Source: GWF2-38-69 sp965228125
GTDB lineage: Bacteria > Verrucomicrobiota > Lentisphaeria > Victivallales > GWF2-38-69
DNA length: 64,000 nt
Assembly: GCA_965228125.1 (NCBI GenBank)
Contig: OZ245791.1
Location: forward strand, 2,170,001-2,234,000
Reading direction: 5' to 3'
Part shown: one piece after another, positions 26,693 through 33,645 of the stretch
Numbering within the stretch: position 1 is the first letter of the stretch
Layout of the letters: each line of letters starts with the position of its first letter
The notes under the pieces: generated by a model
Told to the model about the DNA's origin: nothing
Database searches by the model: none
Seen by the model: only the letters and a program-made list of their open reading frames with translations
Position numbers and translations under genes: made by a program

Positions 26693-26938
26693 TTATTTCC
26701 AAGAGATATGCGGTTTAAGATGTTTTTTTGCACAATCAACCAAATACATGTCAATAATGTTCTGGTAAGGAATGTTGGTCTCTTTGGATAATTCCTTGAA
26801 ATACTCAATTGCTTCAGTATGCAGGCCAATAGTTATCTGTTTTTTTAGTCTCTTGACATAAGGATTCTTACGGGATTTGAACTTAGAAAGATCATATTCC
26901 CCTTTCATGTCAATTTCTTCCATAGTGTTTTGCTTCAT
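26693..26938 (-). CDS. brnA: BrnA/CopG-like antitoxin
   Basis: 81 residues. The N-terminal half (EYDLSKFKSRKNPYVKRLKK) leads into a ribbon-helix-helix DNA-binding domain (QITIGLHTEAIEYFKELSKETNIPYQNIIDMYL). Its start overlaps the BrnT toxin gene by 29 bases, the usual toxin-first BrnT-BrnA order. It should neutralise the toxin and repress the operon together with it. The pair lies inside the tRNA-His island. Confidence 0.8.
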   Translation of the reverse strand: MKQNTMEEIDMKGEYDLSKFKSRKNPYVKRLKKQITIGLHTEAIEYFKELSKETNIPYQNIIDMYLVDCAKKHLKPHISWK

Positions 26939-27197
26939 TTTGAGTCGCCTTTCTAGCTGAAATTATTCTAATTGTTGATTCATTTTCTCTATAGCAATGA
27001 GCTACTAACAAAATCCTAAACTTCTCTGATAACCCAAGAAGGAGAAACCTATTCTCATTTTCTGAATGTTCGTTGTCATAAAACTCAAGTGCATTATCGT
27101 CATAGAAAACGCTTTTGGCTTCTTCAAAGCTGACTTTGTGTTTTGTAAAGTTTAGTTCAGCTTTTACAGTATCCCATATTATTTTTAACTTTGTCAT
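26910..27197 (-). CDS. brnT: BrnT-family ribonuclease toxin
   Basis: 95 residues. The DUF497/BrnT pattern is visible: WDTVKAELNFTKHKVSFEEAKSVF at the N-terminus, RFLLLGLSEKFRILLVAHCYRENESTIRIISARKATQNEAKHY at the C-terminus (segment positions about 50-92), with the conserved His, Arg, Glu and Tyr. BrnT cleaves RNA and stops translation in other bacteria. It is transcribed first, from the AT-rich region at 27198-27260. The pair may stabilise the island (inference). Confidence 0.85.
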   Translation of the reverse strand: MTKLKIIWDTVKAELNFTKHKVSFEEAKSVFYDDNALEFYDNEHSENENRFLLLGLSEKFRILLVAHCYRENESTIRIISARKATQNEAKHYGRN

Positions 27198-27210
27198 AAT
27201 TACATTATAA

Positions 27211-27237
27211 TTACAAATTATATATCTTCAATTGTAA
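27211..27237 (-). promoter_or_regulatory. Putative brnTA promoter/operator
   Basis: An inverted repeat TTACAA (27211-27216) / TTGTAA (27232-27237) brackets a minus-strand TATAAT (27222-27217) just ahead of brnT. This is the expected place for autoregulation by the BrnA-BrnT complex. No good -35 box is seen. Confidence 0.4.
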
Positions 27238-27260
27238 ATTATCATAAAAAAGATAAATGG

Positions 27261-27299
27261 GAAAAATCGAAATAGTCAGGATGTGGAGATTTACAAGAT
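27261..27299 (+). mobile_element. Remnant of an older ISL3 element (copy A, left part)
   Basis: About 39 bases resemble 28421-28459 inside the intact ISL3 transposase gene (blocks such as GGATGTGGAG and TTTACAAG, roughly four in five bases the same). Compared with copy B, about 85 bases are missing between this block and the following TTGAGAGTC, so copy A was internally deleted. It continues at 30062-30110. Confidence 0.7.
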
Positions 27300-27307
27300 T
27301 GAGAGTC
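27300..27307. repeat. 8-bp target-site duplication of ISL3 copy B (left)
   Basis: TGAGAGTC directly precedes the left terminal repeat of copy B and recurs at 30054-30061 directly after its right terminal repeat. Eight bases is the usual duplication length for the ISL3 family. Confidence 0.85.
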
Positions 27308-27392
27308 GGCTCTTCGTCAAAAAGTGGGGCAAGGCAGTTGCTCATAGTATAATTATGAGTAACCAAACAACACAATTACACGGAGAAGAGTC

Positions 27393-28571
27393 ATGCCCCT
27401 TGGAGAAATTATAGTAGGGATACCTGGCTATAAAACAAGCAGTTATCGTTACGAAGGCAAAAACATAATTATCAAAACCAACTACACTGGAAAGGCAATA
27501 TGCCCACACTGTGGATGCGCTTTTTTAAGGCTTAAGGATCAAAAGACAAGGAGAGTCAGACATGGGACGATATTGTCCCATAACAGTTATTTGGAGCTCA
27601 AAAGCAGGAAATATCGCTGTCTGAGATGCGACAGGTATTTCAATGAACGATTGCCAGGAATACTTCCGTACAAGAGAAGCACAGAAGAATTCAGAAATGA
27701 AGTGTTCCGGGACCATCAGGATGGGATATGCCAGAAGACGCTTAGGAACAGGTTAAGAATAAGCCATTCCACAATAGAAAGATGGACTCATGATTATCTT
27801 GGGTTGAAGGTATCAAAAAGCAATAATTACCCTTGCCCTTCAGTAATAGGCATTGATGAACACTTTTTTACTAAGAAAAAAGGATATGCAACTACGATAT
27901 GCGACCTTAAAAACAGAAGAGTATATGATGTTACACTAGGCAGGTCAGAAAATGCTCTTGAACCATATATGAACAGCCTGAAAGGTAAAGAACGGGTCAC
28001 GGTCGTAGTGATGGATCTTTCAGAGGCATATAAGAAAATAGCCCTTAAGCATTTTTCAAATGCGAAAATAGTAGCTGACAGATTTCATGTAGTAAGATTG
28101 ATAAACCATCATTTTCTCAGAGTCTGGCAGCAGATAGATCCCAGAGGGAGAAAGAACAGAGGGCTGCTCTCTCTGATGAGAAGGCATGAACATAATCTTT
28201 CAGAAAAGCAAAAAATGAGGCTCGATGCGTACCTTGAAGCAAATCAACCTATGAAAAGGATTTACTTTTTTAAACAAGAACTCACAAAGCTAATGCTTAT
28301 AAAGAATGTAACTAAAAGAAAGGCCAGAGAGCTCCTTCCAAAGTTCCTTAGTATGATAGAAGAACTTAAATATTGTAAACTCGAAAGTCTTGAAACACTG
28401 GGAAATACCCTTGATCTATGGAAAGTGGAGATAGTAAGGATGTGGAGGTTTACAAGGACTAATTCTATAACAGAAGGCTTCCATACGAAGATGGAAATGA
28501 TATCAAGAAGAGCATTCGGTTTCAGAAATTTTGAAAACTATCGTTTGAGAGTCAGAGCTTTATGCGCTTAA
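27393..28571 (+). CDS. ISL3-family transposase
   Basis: 392 residues, apparently intact. An N-terminal zinc-ribbon (CPHCGCAFLRL with CLRCDRYF) is followed by a helix-turn-helix-like region (KTLRNRLRISHSTIERWTHDYL). The DDE domain then has VIGIDEHFFTKKKGYATTICD, VVMDLSEAYKK, VADRFHVVRLINH and the late Glu in TNSITEGFHTKM. GGAG lies 8 bases before the ATG. It moves elements by cut-and-paste, giving 8-bp duplications. Its reading frame is intact although its element has a broken right end. Confidence 0.92.
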   Translation: MPLGEIIVGIPGYKTSSYRYEGKNIIIKTNYTGKAICPHCGCAFLRLKDQKTRRVRHGTILSHNSYLELKSRKYRCLRCDRYFNERLPGILPYKRSTEEFRNEVFRDHQDGICQKTLRNRLRISHSTIERWTHDYLGLKVSKSNNYPCPSVIGIDEHFFTKKKGYATTICDLKNRRVYDVTLGRSENALEPYMNSLKGKERVTVVVMDLSEAYKKIALKHFSNAKIVADRFHVVRLINHHFLRVWQQIDPRGRKNRGLLSLMRRHEHNLSEKQKMRLDAYLEANQPMKRIYFFKQELTKLMLIKNVTKRKARELLPKFLSMIEELKYCKLESLETLGNTLDLWKVEIVRMWRFTRTNSITEGFHTKMEMISRRAFGFRNFENYRLRVRALCA

Positions 28572-28704
28572 TTAACGTTGCCCCACTTGTAAGTTAGTGG
28601 CCTGTGATAAACAGGCAAAAGAGAGATCAAGTATTAGTAGTGATTTCTTTTTGTTAACTTTTTCTTTACAGAAGCTGTTGATGATGTTAATAAATATATT
28701 TTCC

Positions 28705-28900
28705 GGTAAGGTTTCTTTCCTAGGGCACTTGGGAAGGAATCGCAGAAGACGGAGTTGTGGCCCACTAAGGGAGTTTATTCAACATCCCGTCAACAAGATT
28801 TAACCCGTCTTCTGCTACCGTGTTCCGCCTGAAACCGGACAGCCATCTTGGGTATTGAAACCCGGTTCAAAGGCAAGAATGGTTAGCGGACACAATTTTT
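28705..28900 (+). ncRNA. Predicted IS110 bridge RNA
   Basis: Three stem-loops in a row. (1) TTCTTTCC (28713-28720) pairs with GGAAGGAA (28732-28739). (2) Target-loop candidate: a perfect 11-bp stem (28742-28752 with 28805-28815) holds CCCACT at 28761-28766, an inner hairpin, then CGTCAACAAG at 28788-28797. (3) Donor-loop candidate: 28820-28828 pairs with 28886-28893 and holds CCATCTTG at 28843-28850. CCCACT equals the ISL3 bases left of the insertion. CGTCAACAAG is complementary, with one G-U, to the bases on the right. CCATCTTG equals the element's right end (30033-30040). This matches the IS621 bridge-RNA plan. Confidence 0.7.
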
Positions 28901-28935
28901 AACATTACTACAAGTAACAAAAGAGGACAAGAAAA

Positions 28936-29997
28936 ATGGATGAAAAAACTAACCAAAAGAATCTTAAGATCTGGTTCGGAGCTGATGTATCAAAAGCCAC
29001 CTTTGATGTTAGCTTCTGCCTTACAGGAGAAAGAATAAAAGATATTTCCTCAATGCCAAAAGCATCTTTTAAAAGAACAAAGGAAGGAATTGAAGAATTC
29101 AAAGCCTGGGCTGTTAAGCAAATGGCAAATAAGAGATTGCAGGAAGAAGATGAATTTGGTTTTGTAATGGAAGCTACAGGTTCTTACTCTGTAATCCTAG
29201 CCACCTGGCTTTTTGAATTGTGTCCGAAATGCATTCCGGTAATAGCGGATCCTAAAAGCGCTAACGCTTACGGAAAGAGTCTAAGGATAAGAAACAAGAC
29301 AGACAAAATGGATGCTGCAAAACTGGCAATGTACGGAGCTGAACGGAGTCCTTCTCCTTATGTTCAGCAGAGTAAAGAATACGACACAGTTAAAGAGCTT
29401 GTCCGTCAAAGAAAAGCTATGGTAAACATGTTGACTGCAGCTAAAGTACAGGCTCAGGAAGCAAGCCAGGTAAAAGCTATCATCAAGGTAAGGGAAAAAG
29501 TCATAAGGGATTTGGAAAGAAGTATTATAGGAATTGAATCAGCAATTAAAAAACATATTAATGAATACCCTAATCTTAAAGAACAAGTCAAGATATTGAC
29601 TTCAATTCCAGGAGTAGGTTTTATCGTAGCTTCTACCATGATAGGAGAACTTGGAGATGTTCATAGATTCTCCTCATCCAAGAAAATAGCTGCATTTGCC
29701 GGAGTATCACCCAGGAGATATGAGTCAGGAACTTCCGTCAAGGGTCGAACTAGAATGTGCAAAGAAGGACAGGGAAGATTAAGGCAGGCTCTATATTTGA
29801 CTGCAATGAGCTCCACAAGAGGAAATAATGGTTTTGCCAGATTCTATGTAATGCTCGTTGCAAAAGGTAAAACTAAGATGTCTGCATTAGGGGCTGTAAT
29901 GCGAAAAATGATTTGCGTAATGCGTAGACTTATTATAGCAAAATCTCTTTATAACGATTCTTTAGTGTCACCAATTCTGGAAGTAGGAAATTGTTAA
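28936..29997 (+). CDS. IS110-family transposase (DEDD/RuvC-like recombinase)
   Basis: 353 residues, intact. The N-terminal RuvC-like domain has WFGADVSKATFDVSF (first Asp), VMEATGSYSV (Glu) and RNKTDKMDAAKLAMY (Asp). The C-terminal Transposase_20 domain has LTSIPGVGFIVASTMIGELGDV, IAAFAGVSPRRYESGTSVKG and RLRQALYLTAMS; the Ser region in SGTSVKG is where the family has its catalytic serine. GAGGA precedes the ATG by 9 bases. In IS621 this protein uses a bridge RNA to pair donor and target DNA. Confidence 0.92.
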   Translation: MDEKTNQKNLKIWFGADVSKATFDVSFCLTGERIKDISSMPKASFKRTKEGIEEFKAWAVKQMANKRLQEEDEFGFVMEATGSYSVILATWLFELCPKCIPVIADPKSANAYGKSLRIRNKTDKMDAAKLAMYGAERSPSPYVQQSKEYDTVKELVRQRKAMVNMLTAAKVQAQEASQVKAIIKVREKVIRDLERSIIGIESAIKKHINEYPNLKEQVKILTSIPGVGFIVASTMIGELGDVHRFSSSKKIAAFAGVSPRRYESGTSVKGRTRMCKEGQGRLRQALYLTAMSSTRGNNGFARFYVMLVAKGKTKMSALGAVMRKMICVMRRLIIAKSLYNDSLVSPILEVGNC

Positions 29998-30053
29998 GAA
30001 TTATGTTAATAACTCATTTGACAATCAACACACCATCTTGTTGGCGTAGAGCC

Positions 30054-30061
30054 TGAGAGTC
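30054..30061. repeat. 8-bp target-site duplication of ISL3 copy B (right)
   Basis: TGAGAGTC, identical to 27300-27307, directly follows the end of the copy B right terminal repeat. Confidence 0.85.
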
Positions 30062-30110
30062 AGAGCTTTATGCGCTTAATTAACTTTGCCCCACTTGTTG
30101 GCGTAGAGCC
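30062..30110 (+). mobile_element. Remnant of the older ISL3 element (copy A, right end)
   Basis: The 3' end of an ISL3 transposase gene (AGAGCTTTATGCGCTTAA, same as copy B at 28554-28571) and an intact right terminal repeat (30086-30110). It joins in sequence to 27299 once copy B and one copy of TGAGAGTC are removed. This repeat is the only intact ISL3 right end here. Confidence 0.85.
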
Positions 30111-30130
30111 GTAGAACCTAGAGCCGATGA

Positions 30131-30177
30131 ATGGGGTGGATGAGGGGATTCGAACCCCCGACCTCTTGGGCCACAAC
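30131..30177 (-). repeat. 47-bp direct repeat within tRNA-His (putative attachment site, right)
   Basis: Perfect match to 26543-26589. It spans the tRNA from the anticodon loop to CCA, so the gene stays functional on this side. Confidence 0.8.
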
Positions 30178-30209
30178 CAAGCGCTCTAACCAACTGAGCT
30201 ACAACCACC
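30132..30209 (-). tRNA. tRNA-His (GUG)
   Basis: On the minus strand the gene starts with the extra G-1 that pairs with C73, the identity feature of tRNA-His. The D-arm begins GCTC, and the anticodon stem-loop CTTGG-TTGTGGC-CCAAG gives anticodon GUG. The T-loop is TTCGAAT and CCA is encoded. The acceptor stem has one U-U mismatch at 5:68, which is also implied by the duplicated 3' half. The intact gene is at the right edge of the island. Confidence 0.95.
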
Positions 30210-30352
30210 ATTCGGGAGCGTTTAAAATATATTGACGAGAAGTTAATTCAAGCTGATTCCTGAACTTTATAAAAACAAAAAAAAGAAGAATCTTAGCCCA
30301 CTTGGTAATATAATAGATTTTAAGAAATCAAATAAATTACAGTCGGGTTATT

Positions 30353-31594
30353 ATGAAGAGCGAAAAGATTCTGGATTTGGCGGTTAATGGGATAGGCTTC
30401 TGTGAAAACTGTGGATCCCTGGACGACTTTCTGGACTATCATTTGAAAGAAAATGAATTCAAAAGTGTTGTGTCATCGATACTTTTTACTTACTTCAGGT
30501 ATAAAGCTGTATTAGACAGAACAATAGGTGTTTTCACAAGGAGAAAACCTTCTGATTTTTTGAGGCGGGTCTTGTCAGTTGTTTTGGTGCAGATTCTTTA
30601 TCAGACTGGAATTGAGCCTTTTGCTGCAAATGACGTAGCCGTTTCTTACGTTAAAAAAGAAAAAGGTAAATTCGAAGGTAATTTCATAAATGCCGTAGTC
30701 CGAAATTTTTTAAGGCACATAGAAACAGAAAAAAACAGAAATGGAATATTATTTTCTGCACGAATAGTCCCTGATATTCTCTACAACCGCTGGGTTCAAA
30801 ACTATTCCAGAGAAAAGGCCGACAAGATGTGCGAGACGATTGGAATAAAGCCCCAATTTACTTTCAGGTCTTTAATTCCTCTGGAACAGGGCATCATGGA
30901 AACATTGAACCTTAAAAGACATGGCACTTCAGATAATTTTAACTTTTATGTGACAGATAATTTGGGTGCTGTTCTTAGTTCTAATTTGATGAGTGAAGGC
31001 TTGCTTTACATTCAGGATCCGGCGGCTGTATTTTTTAGCGGACTAGTCAGGAGGTTAAGCCCCATTACTATTCTGGACTATTGTTCTGCGCCTGGTGGGA
31101 AAACTATAGCTTTAAGCCATTTATTTCCTGCTTCCCATATAACAGCTACTGATCGTTCTGTCAATCGTTTGAAAAGAGTTGTGGAGAATGTAGAGCGAAT
31201 GAAAATAAAAAATGTCAGGATTATAGAAATGAAAGACTTTGAATTAGAAGATAACACAGAGAAATTTGACATGGTTCTTCTAGATGTGCCTTGTTCAAAT
31301 ACCGGAGTAGTAAGGCACCGCCCTGATGTGATGTGGAAATTTAATCTTACAGATCTCAAAGAAGTAACACTTCTTCAGAAGGATATTTTAAATAATACTG
31401 CAAAATACGTAAAAGGCGGTGGGTATATTGTTTACAGCACATGCAGCATAGAGCCTGAAGAAAACGAAAAACAAGTTGAGGCATTTATATCTGATAATCC
31501 TGATTTTACTTGCAGCGGGAATGAAACGCTTTTGCCGTGTTTAGCTAATGATGGAGCCTTTGCGGCTTTGCTTAGGAAAAACAGTACTTTATAA
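30353..31594 (+). CDS. rsmB: 16S rRNA (cytosine-967-C5)-methyltransferase RsmB
   Basis: 413 residues. An N-terminal NusB-like RNA-binding domain (LSVVLVQILYQTGIEPFAANDVAVSYV) is joined to a SAM methyltransferase domain. SAM motif I is LDYCSAPGGKTIALSHL. The catalytic motifs are DVPCSNTGVVRHRPDVMW and VYSTCSIEPEENE, with both active-site Cys present. It methylates C5 of C967 in the small-subunit rRNA. The 3' end overlaps the convergent rnhC by 6 bases. Confidence 0.93.
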   Translation: MKSEKILDLAVNGIGFCENCGSLDDFLDYHLKENEFKSVVSSILFTYFRYKAVLDRTIGVFTRRKPSDFLRRVLSVVLVQILYQTGIEPFAANDVAVSYVKKEKGKFEGNFINAVVRNFLRHIETEKNRNGILFSARIVPDILYNRWVQNYSREKADKMCETIGIKPQFTFRSLIPLEQGIMETLNLKRHGTSDNFNFYVTDNLGAVLSSNLMSEGLLYIQDPAAVFFSGLVRRLSPITILDYCSAPGGKTIALSHLFPASHITATDRSVNRLKRVVENVERMKIKNVRIIEMKDFELEDNTEKFDMVLLDVPCSNTGVVRHRPDVMWKFNLTDLKEVTLLQKDILNNTAKYVKGGGYIVYSTCSIEPEENEKQVEAFISDNPDFTCSGNETLLPCLANDGAFAALLRKNSTL

Positions 31595-32518
31595 AAATGG
31601 CTCTGTGACTTCTTTGTATGTTTTAAAGTGTGTTTTTGAGACAGAAGATAGTTTTTCCACACCATATTTCTTAATTATTTCAGTTGCGGCAGTTTTTACT
31701 GCAGCGCTGGCGCCTTTAGGCACTTTTAAGTGAAGTTCTGTAGAAAGAAGCGAAAGCCTCCTTAAAAATTCAGCTCTTGCAAGAATAGATGCTGAGGCAA
31801 CGGCTATGTCGGACTCAGCCTTTGTCCTTTGGATCAGTTTAATGGATTTGCCACGTTTCATTAACGCATTTTCTATCAGGGATTTATTGCCAAATTGATC
31901 TGAAATGGCAAAGGAGGCTTCGATATTTTTTTCTAACAGGTTTTCCAAAGCTCTGGCATGCCCCCACGCAAGAAGCCGATTGAGGTTTCCTATTTTAGAG
32001 TAAAGATTGTTGTAAGCTGCGTTTCCTATTGCTACAAGGGAATAATATCTGCCCAGCAGTTTTCTGACATCTGCAGCGATAGATATGAGTTTTGTATCGC
32101 TTGAAATTTCTTTAGAGTCTTTCACTCCGAGTTTTATTAATTCTTCCCTATCCTCAGCAGGAACAAAAACCGAACTTATTACCAATGGCCCGAAGAAATC
32201 ACCTTTACCGCTTTCGTCTATGCCGATATGAGGGATATAAGGTTCTTCTTTCTCATTTTTGTTTAAAATACCTTCATATCCGAGTTGAGCTTCTTTAAGT
32301 ATCTCAGGTTCAAGCGTGAAGAGGACAAAATCTTTAGTTCCTTTGCCTTGTATAAGAAGTTTGCCTGAATTGTAAAGGCAGATAGATAATGAGGGGCCGG
32401 AAGCTTGCCATTGAGCGTATTCTTTGGTTGAAAAATCAAAACCTCTGTCAATTAAAAAATTTCTGAGAATGGTTCCCTGTTCTTTAGTTAGTGAGTTTGA
32501 ATAGCTTTTCATTGTCAT
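31589..32518 (-). CDS. rnhC: Ribonuclease HIII
   Basis: 309 residues. An N-terminal TBP-like substrate-binding domain (residues about 1-85) precedes the RNase HII-type catalytic domain with HIGIDESGKGDFFGPLVISS (catalytic Asp and Glu), KDSKEISSDTKL and ASASILARAEFLRRL. The DESGKGDFFGP motif separates HIII from HII. It removes RNA from RNA/DNA hybrids. RNase HIII is found in Firmicutes and in some chlamydial/PVC lineages, which fits the taxonomic guess. Confidence 0.93.
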   Translation of the reverse strand: MTMKSYSNSLTKEQGTILRNFLIDRGFDFSTKEYAQWQASGPSLSICLYNSGKLLIQGKGTKDFVLFTLEPEILKEAQLGYEGILNKNEKEEPYIPHIGIDESGKGDFFGPLVISSVFVPAEDREELIKLGVKDSKEISSDTKLISIAADVRKLLGRYYSLVAIGNAAYNNLYSKIGNLNRLLAWGHARALENLLEKNIEASFAISDQFGNKSLIENALMKRGKSIKLIQRTKAESDIAVASASILARAEFLRRLSLLSTELHLKVPKGASAAVKTAATEIIKKYGVEKLSSVSKTHFKTYKEVTEPFL

Positions 32519-32648
32519 TTTTATTTAATGAGTTTCGTTCAATGGTGGCAAACTTGATGGTTTTAGGTATATCTAAATATAGGATAAATCTCAATTTATT
32601 CGCAATATAGTTTTCAATATTAAAGACAATTTAGCTTCTAGGTGTTTT

Positions 32649-33596
32649 ATGCATAAAAGATTATTCCTAGTGATTTTTGCACTTTTTGTGTTCGGAATGG
32701 TGTCAATATTTTCGGCAGATGCAAGACTCCCTTATGAATCGGTGTTAGGCAAGAGAACGGCCAAAACCGAATCCGACAAGAGAATTCAATCAATAGAGAA
32801 GATTGTATATTCTTTTGTAGCAGACGGAAGAGATATTAAAGATGAAAAGGTACAAGGATTGATCCTGAAAAAAGTCGCGGATGAATATCCAACGGTTAGC
32901 GGAAAAACTCCTCGTGAGGTAGATGTGCCGAAAATCAGGAAAAGAGCAGACAAAATGGCGGATAAGAAATATCCTATGACAGATAAGGAACTGGAAGAAC
33001 TCTACATGAAAAAGGCAGATGAACTTTATCAGTCTTTGCCATTGAATACTACTGTGACGATAACTTATAAGCAGGGCCCTTACAAAAAGACAATAACAGG
33101 AAGGTATTTTGGTTTGACCTACTACAATGACGGAGTAAATATCGAGAATACGGTCATACCAATATTTGACATGTCAGACAGTGATAAGAGCAAATTCGAT
33201 GCGAAGTTAAGAACTCTCAGGAAAAAACACTATGTTTCTAATCAAATTGAAGCCTATCAGGAAACTAAGAAAGAATTCTCCGATAGTATAATTAGGGACA
33301 AGGCAGAAGCTACAGTTAAAAACAATGAAAAAGATGGTTTCATTTATGCATGGTCCGAGTGGAGAACTCCAAAGGATGTTGCAGATATAGTCATTAATTA
33401 CTTAATTGATAAGGAAAAGAAAAGGAAAGAAGAGAAAAATAACGCTGCAGATAGCAGTGTTAAGGAGGATGAAGAAAATAGAGATATTGGAGTGCCTGGC
33501 GAGCAGAAAGTGAGGTTAAATAAGAATCCTATCGACAGCGGAATCGCTGATCAGGCACCAAAGCCTGTATCTGAAGATGATAGTGAGGGTTGGTGA
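32649..33596 (+). CDS. Exported protein of unknown function
   Basis: 315 residues, not recognised. A clear signal peptide (LFLVIFALFVFGMVSIFSADA) is followed by a Lys/Asp/Glu-rich protein. Residues about 135-170 look like a small beta-rich domain (TVTITYKQGPYKKTITGRYF, then GVNIENTVIPIFDM). The rest is charged helix with coiled-coil character (EKKRKEEKNN). The C-terminal 60 residues are probably disordered. It sits between rnhC (divergent) and an MFS gene 49 bases downstream. Likely periplasmic or surface-located. Confidence 0.7.
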   Translation: MHKRLFLVIFALFVFGMVSIFSADARLPYESVLGKRTAKTESDKRIQSIEKIVYSFVADGRDIKDEKVQGLILKKVADEYPTVSGKTPREVDVPKIRKRADKMADKKYPMTDKELEELYMKKADELYQSLPLNTTVTITYKQGPYKKTITGRYFGLTYYNDGVNIENTVIPIFDMSDSDKSKFDAKLRTLRKKHYVSNQIEAYQETKKEFSDSIIRDKAEATVKNNEKDGFIYAWSEWRTPKDVADIVINYLIDKEKKRKEEKNNAADSSVKEDEENRDIGVPGEQKVRLNKNPIDSGIADQAPKPVSEDDSEGW

Positions 33597-33645
33597 TTAT
33601 AAAAGAGTGTAAAATGCACCGATTTATGGAAACCCTGAAAAGATA

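Larger units (their letters stand above)
28590..30040 (+). mobile_element. IS110-family insertion sequence inside the ISL3 right terminal repeat
   Basis: Comparison of interrupted copy B with uninterrupted copy A (30086-30110) fixes the ends to within 4 bases, because CTTG is present at both junctions (28586-28589 and 30037-30040). The element is 1451 bp, has no terminal inverted repeats and made no longer target duplication, as expected for IS110. It has about 345 bases of non-coding left end, where IS110-group elements encode the bridge RNA, and a 43-base right end. A subterminal hairpin GCCTGT/ACAGGC lies at 28600-28616. Confidence 0.88.
27308..30053 (+). mobile_element. ISL3-family insertion sequence (copy B), interrupted by an IS110 element
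   Basis: The left terminal repeat (27308-27332) and the right one (28578-28589 continued at 30041-30053) match at 22 of 25 positions. Without the 1451-base IS110 insertion the element would be 1295 bp, normal for ISL3. It is flanked by the 8-bp duplication TGAGAGTC and lies inside copy A. The IS110 insertion cuts the right repeat nearly in half, so this copy is probably immobile by itself. A TATAAT (27348-27353) lies between inverted hexamers CTCATA and TATGAG ahead of the transposase. Confidence 0.9.

Noticed and set aside
28597..28803. 68-residue open frame in the IS110 left end
   Set aside because: It lies across the structured bridge-RNA candidate, has no family features and no ribosome-binding site; the non-coding explanation is better.
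27308..30110. Composite transposon with two ISL3 ends carrying cargo
   Set aside because: The elements are nested rather than flanking; nothing but the IS110 lies between the ISL3 ends, and copy A lacks a transposase.
26543..30177. Prophage or integrative conjugative element at tRNA-His
   Set aside because: The att-like repeats are there, but no integrase, phage structural, relaxase or conjugation gene lies between them. Only a scar or remnant can be claimed.
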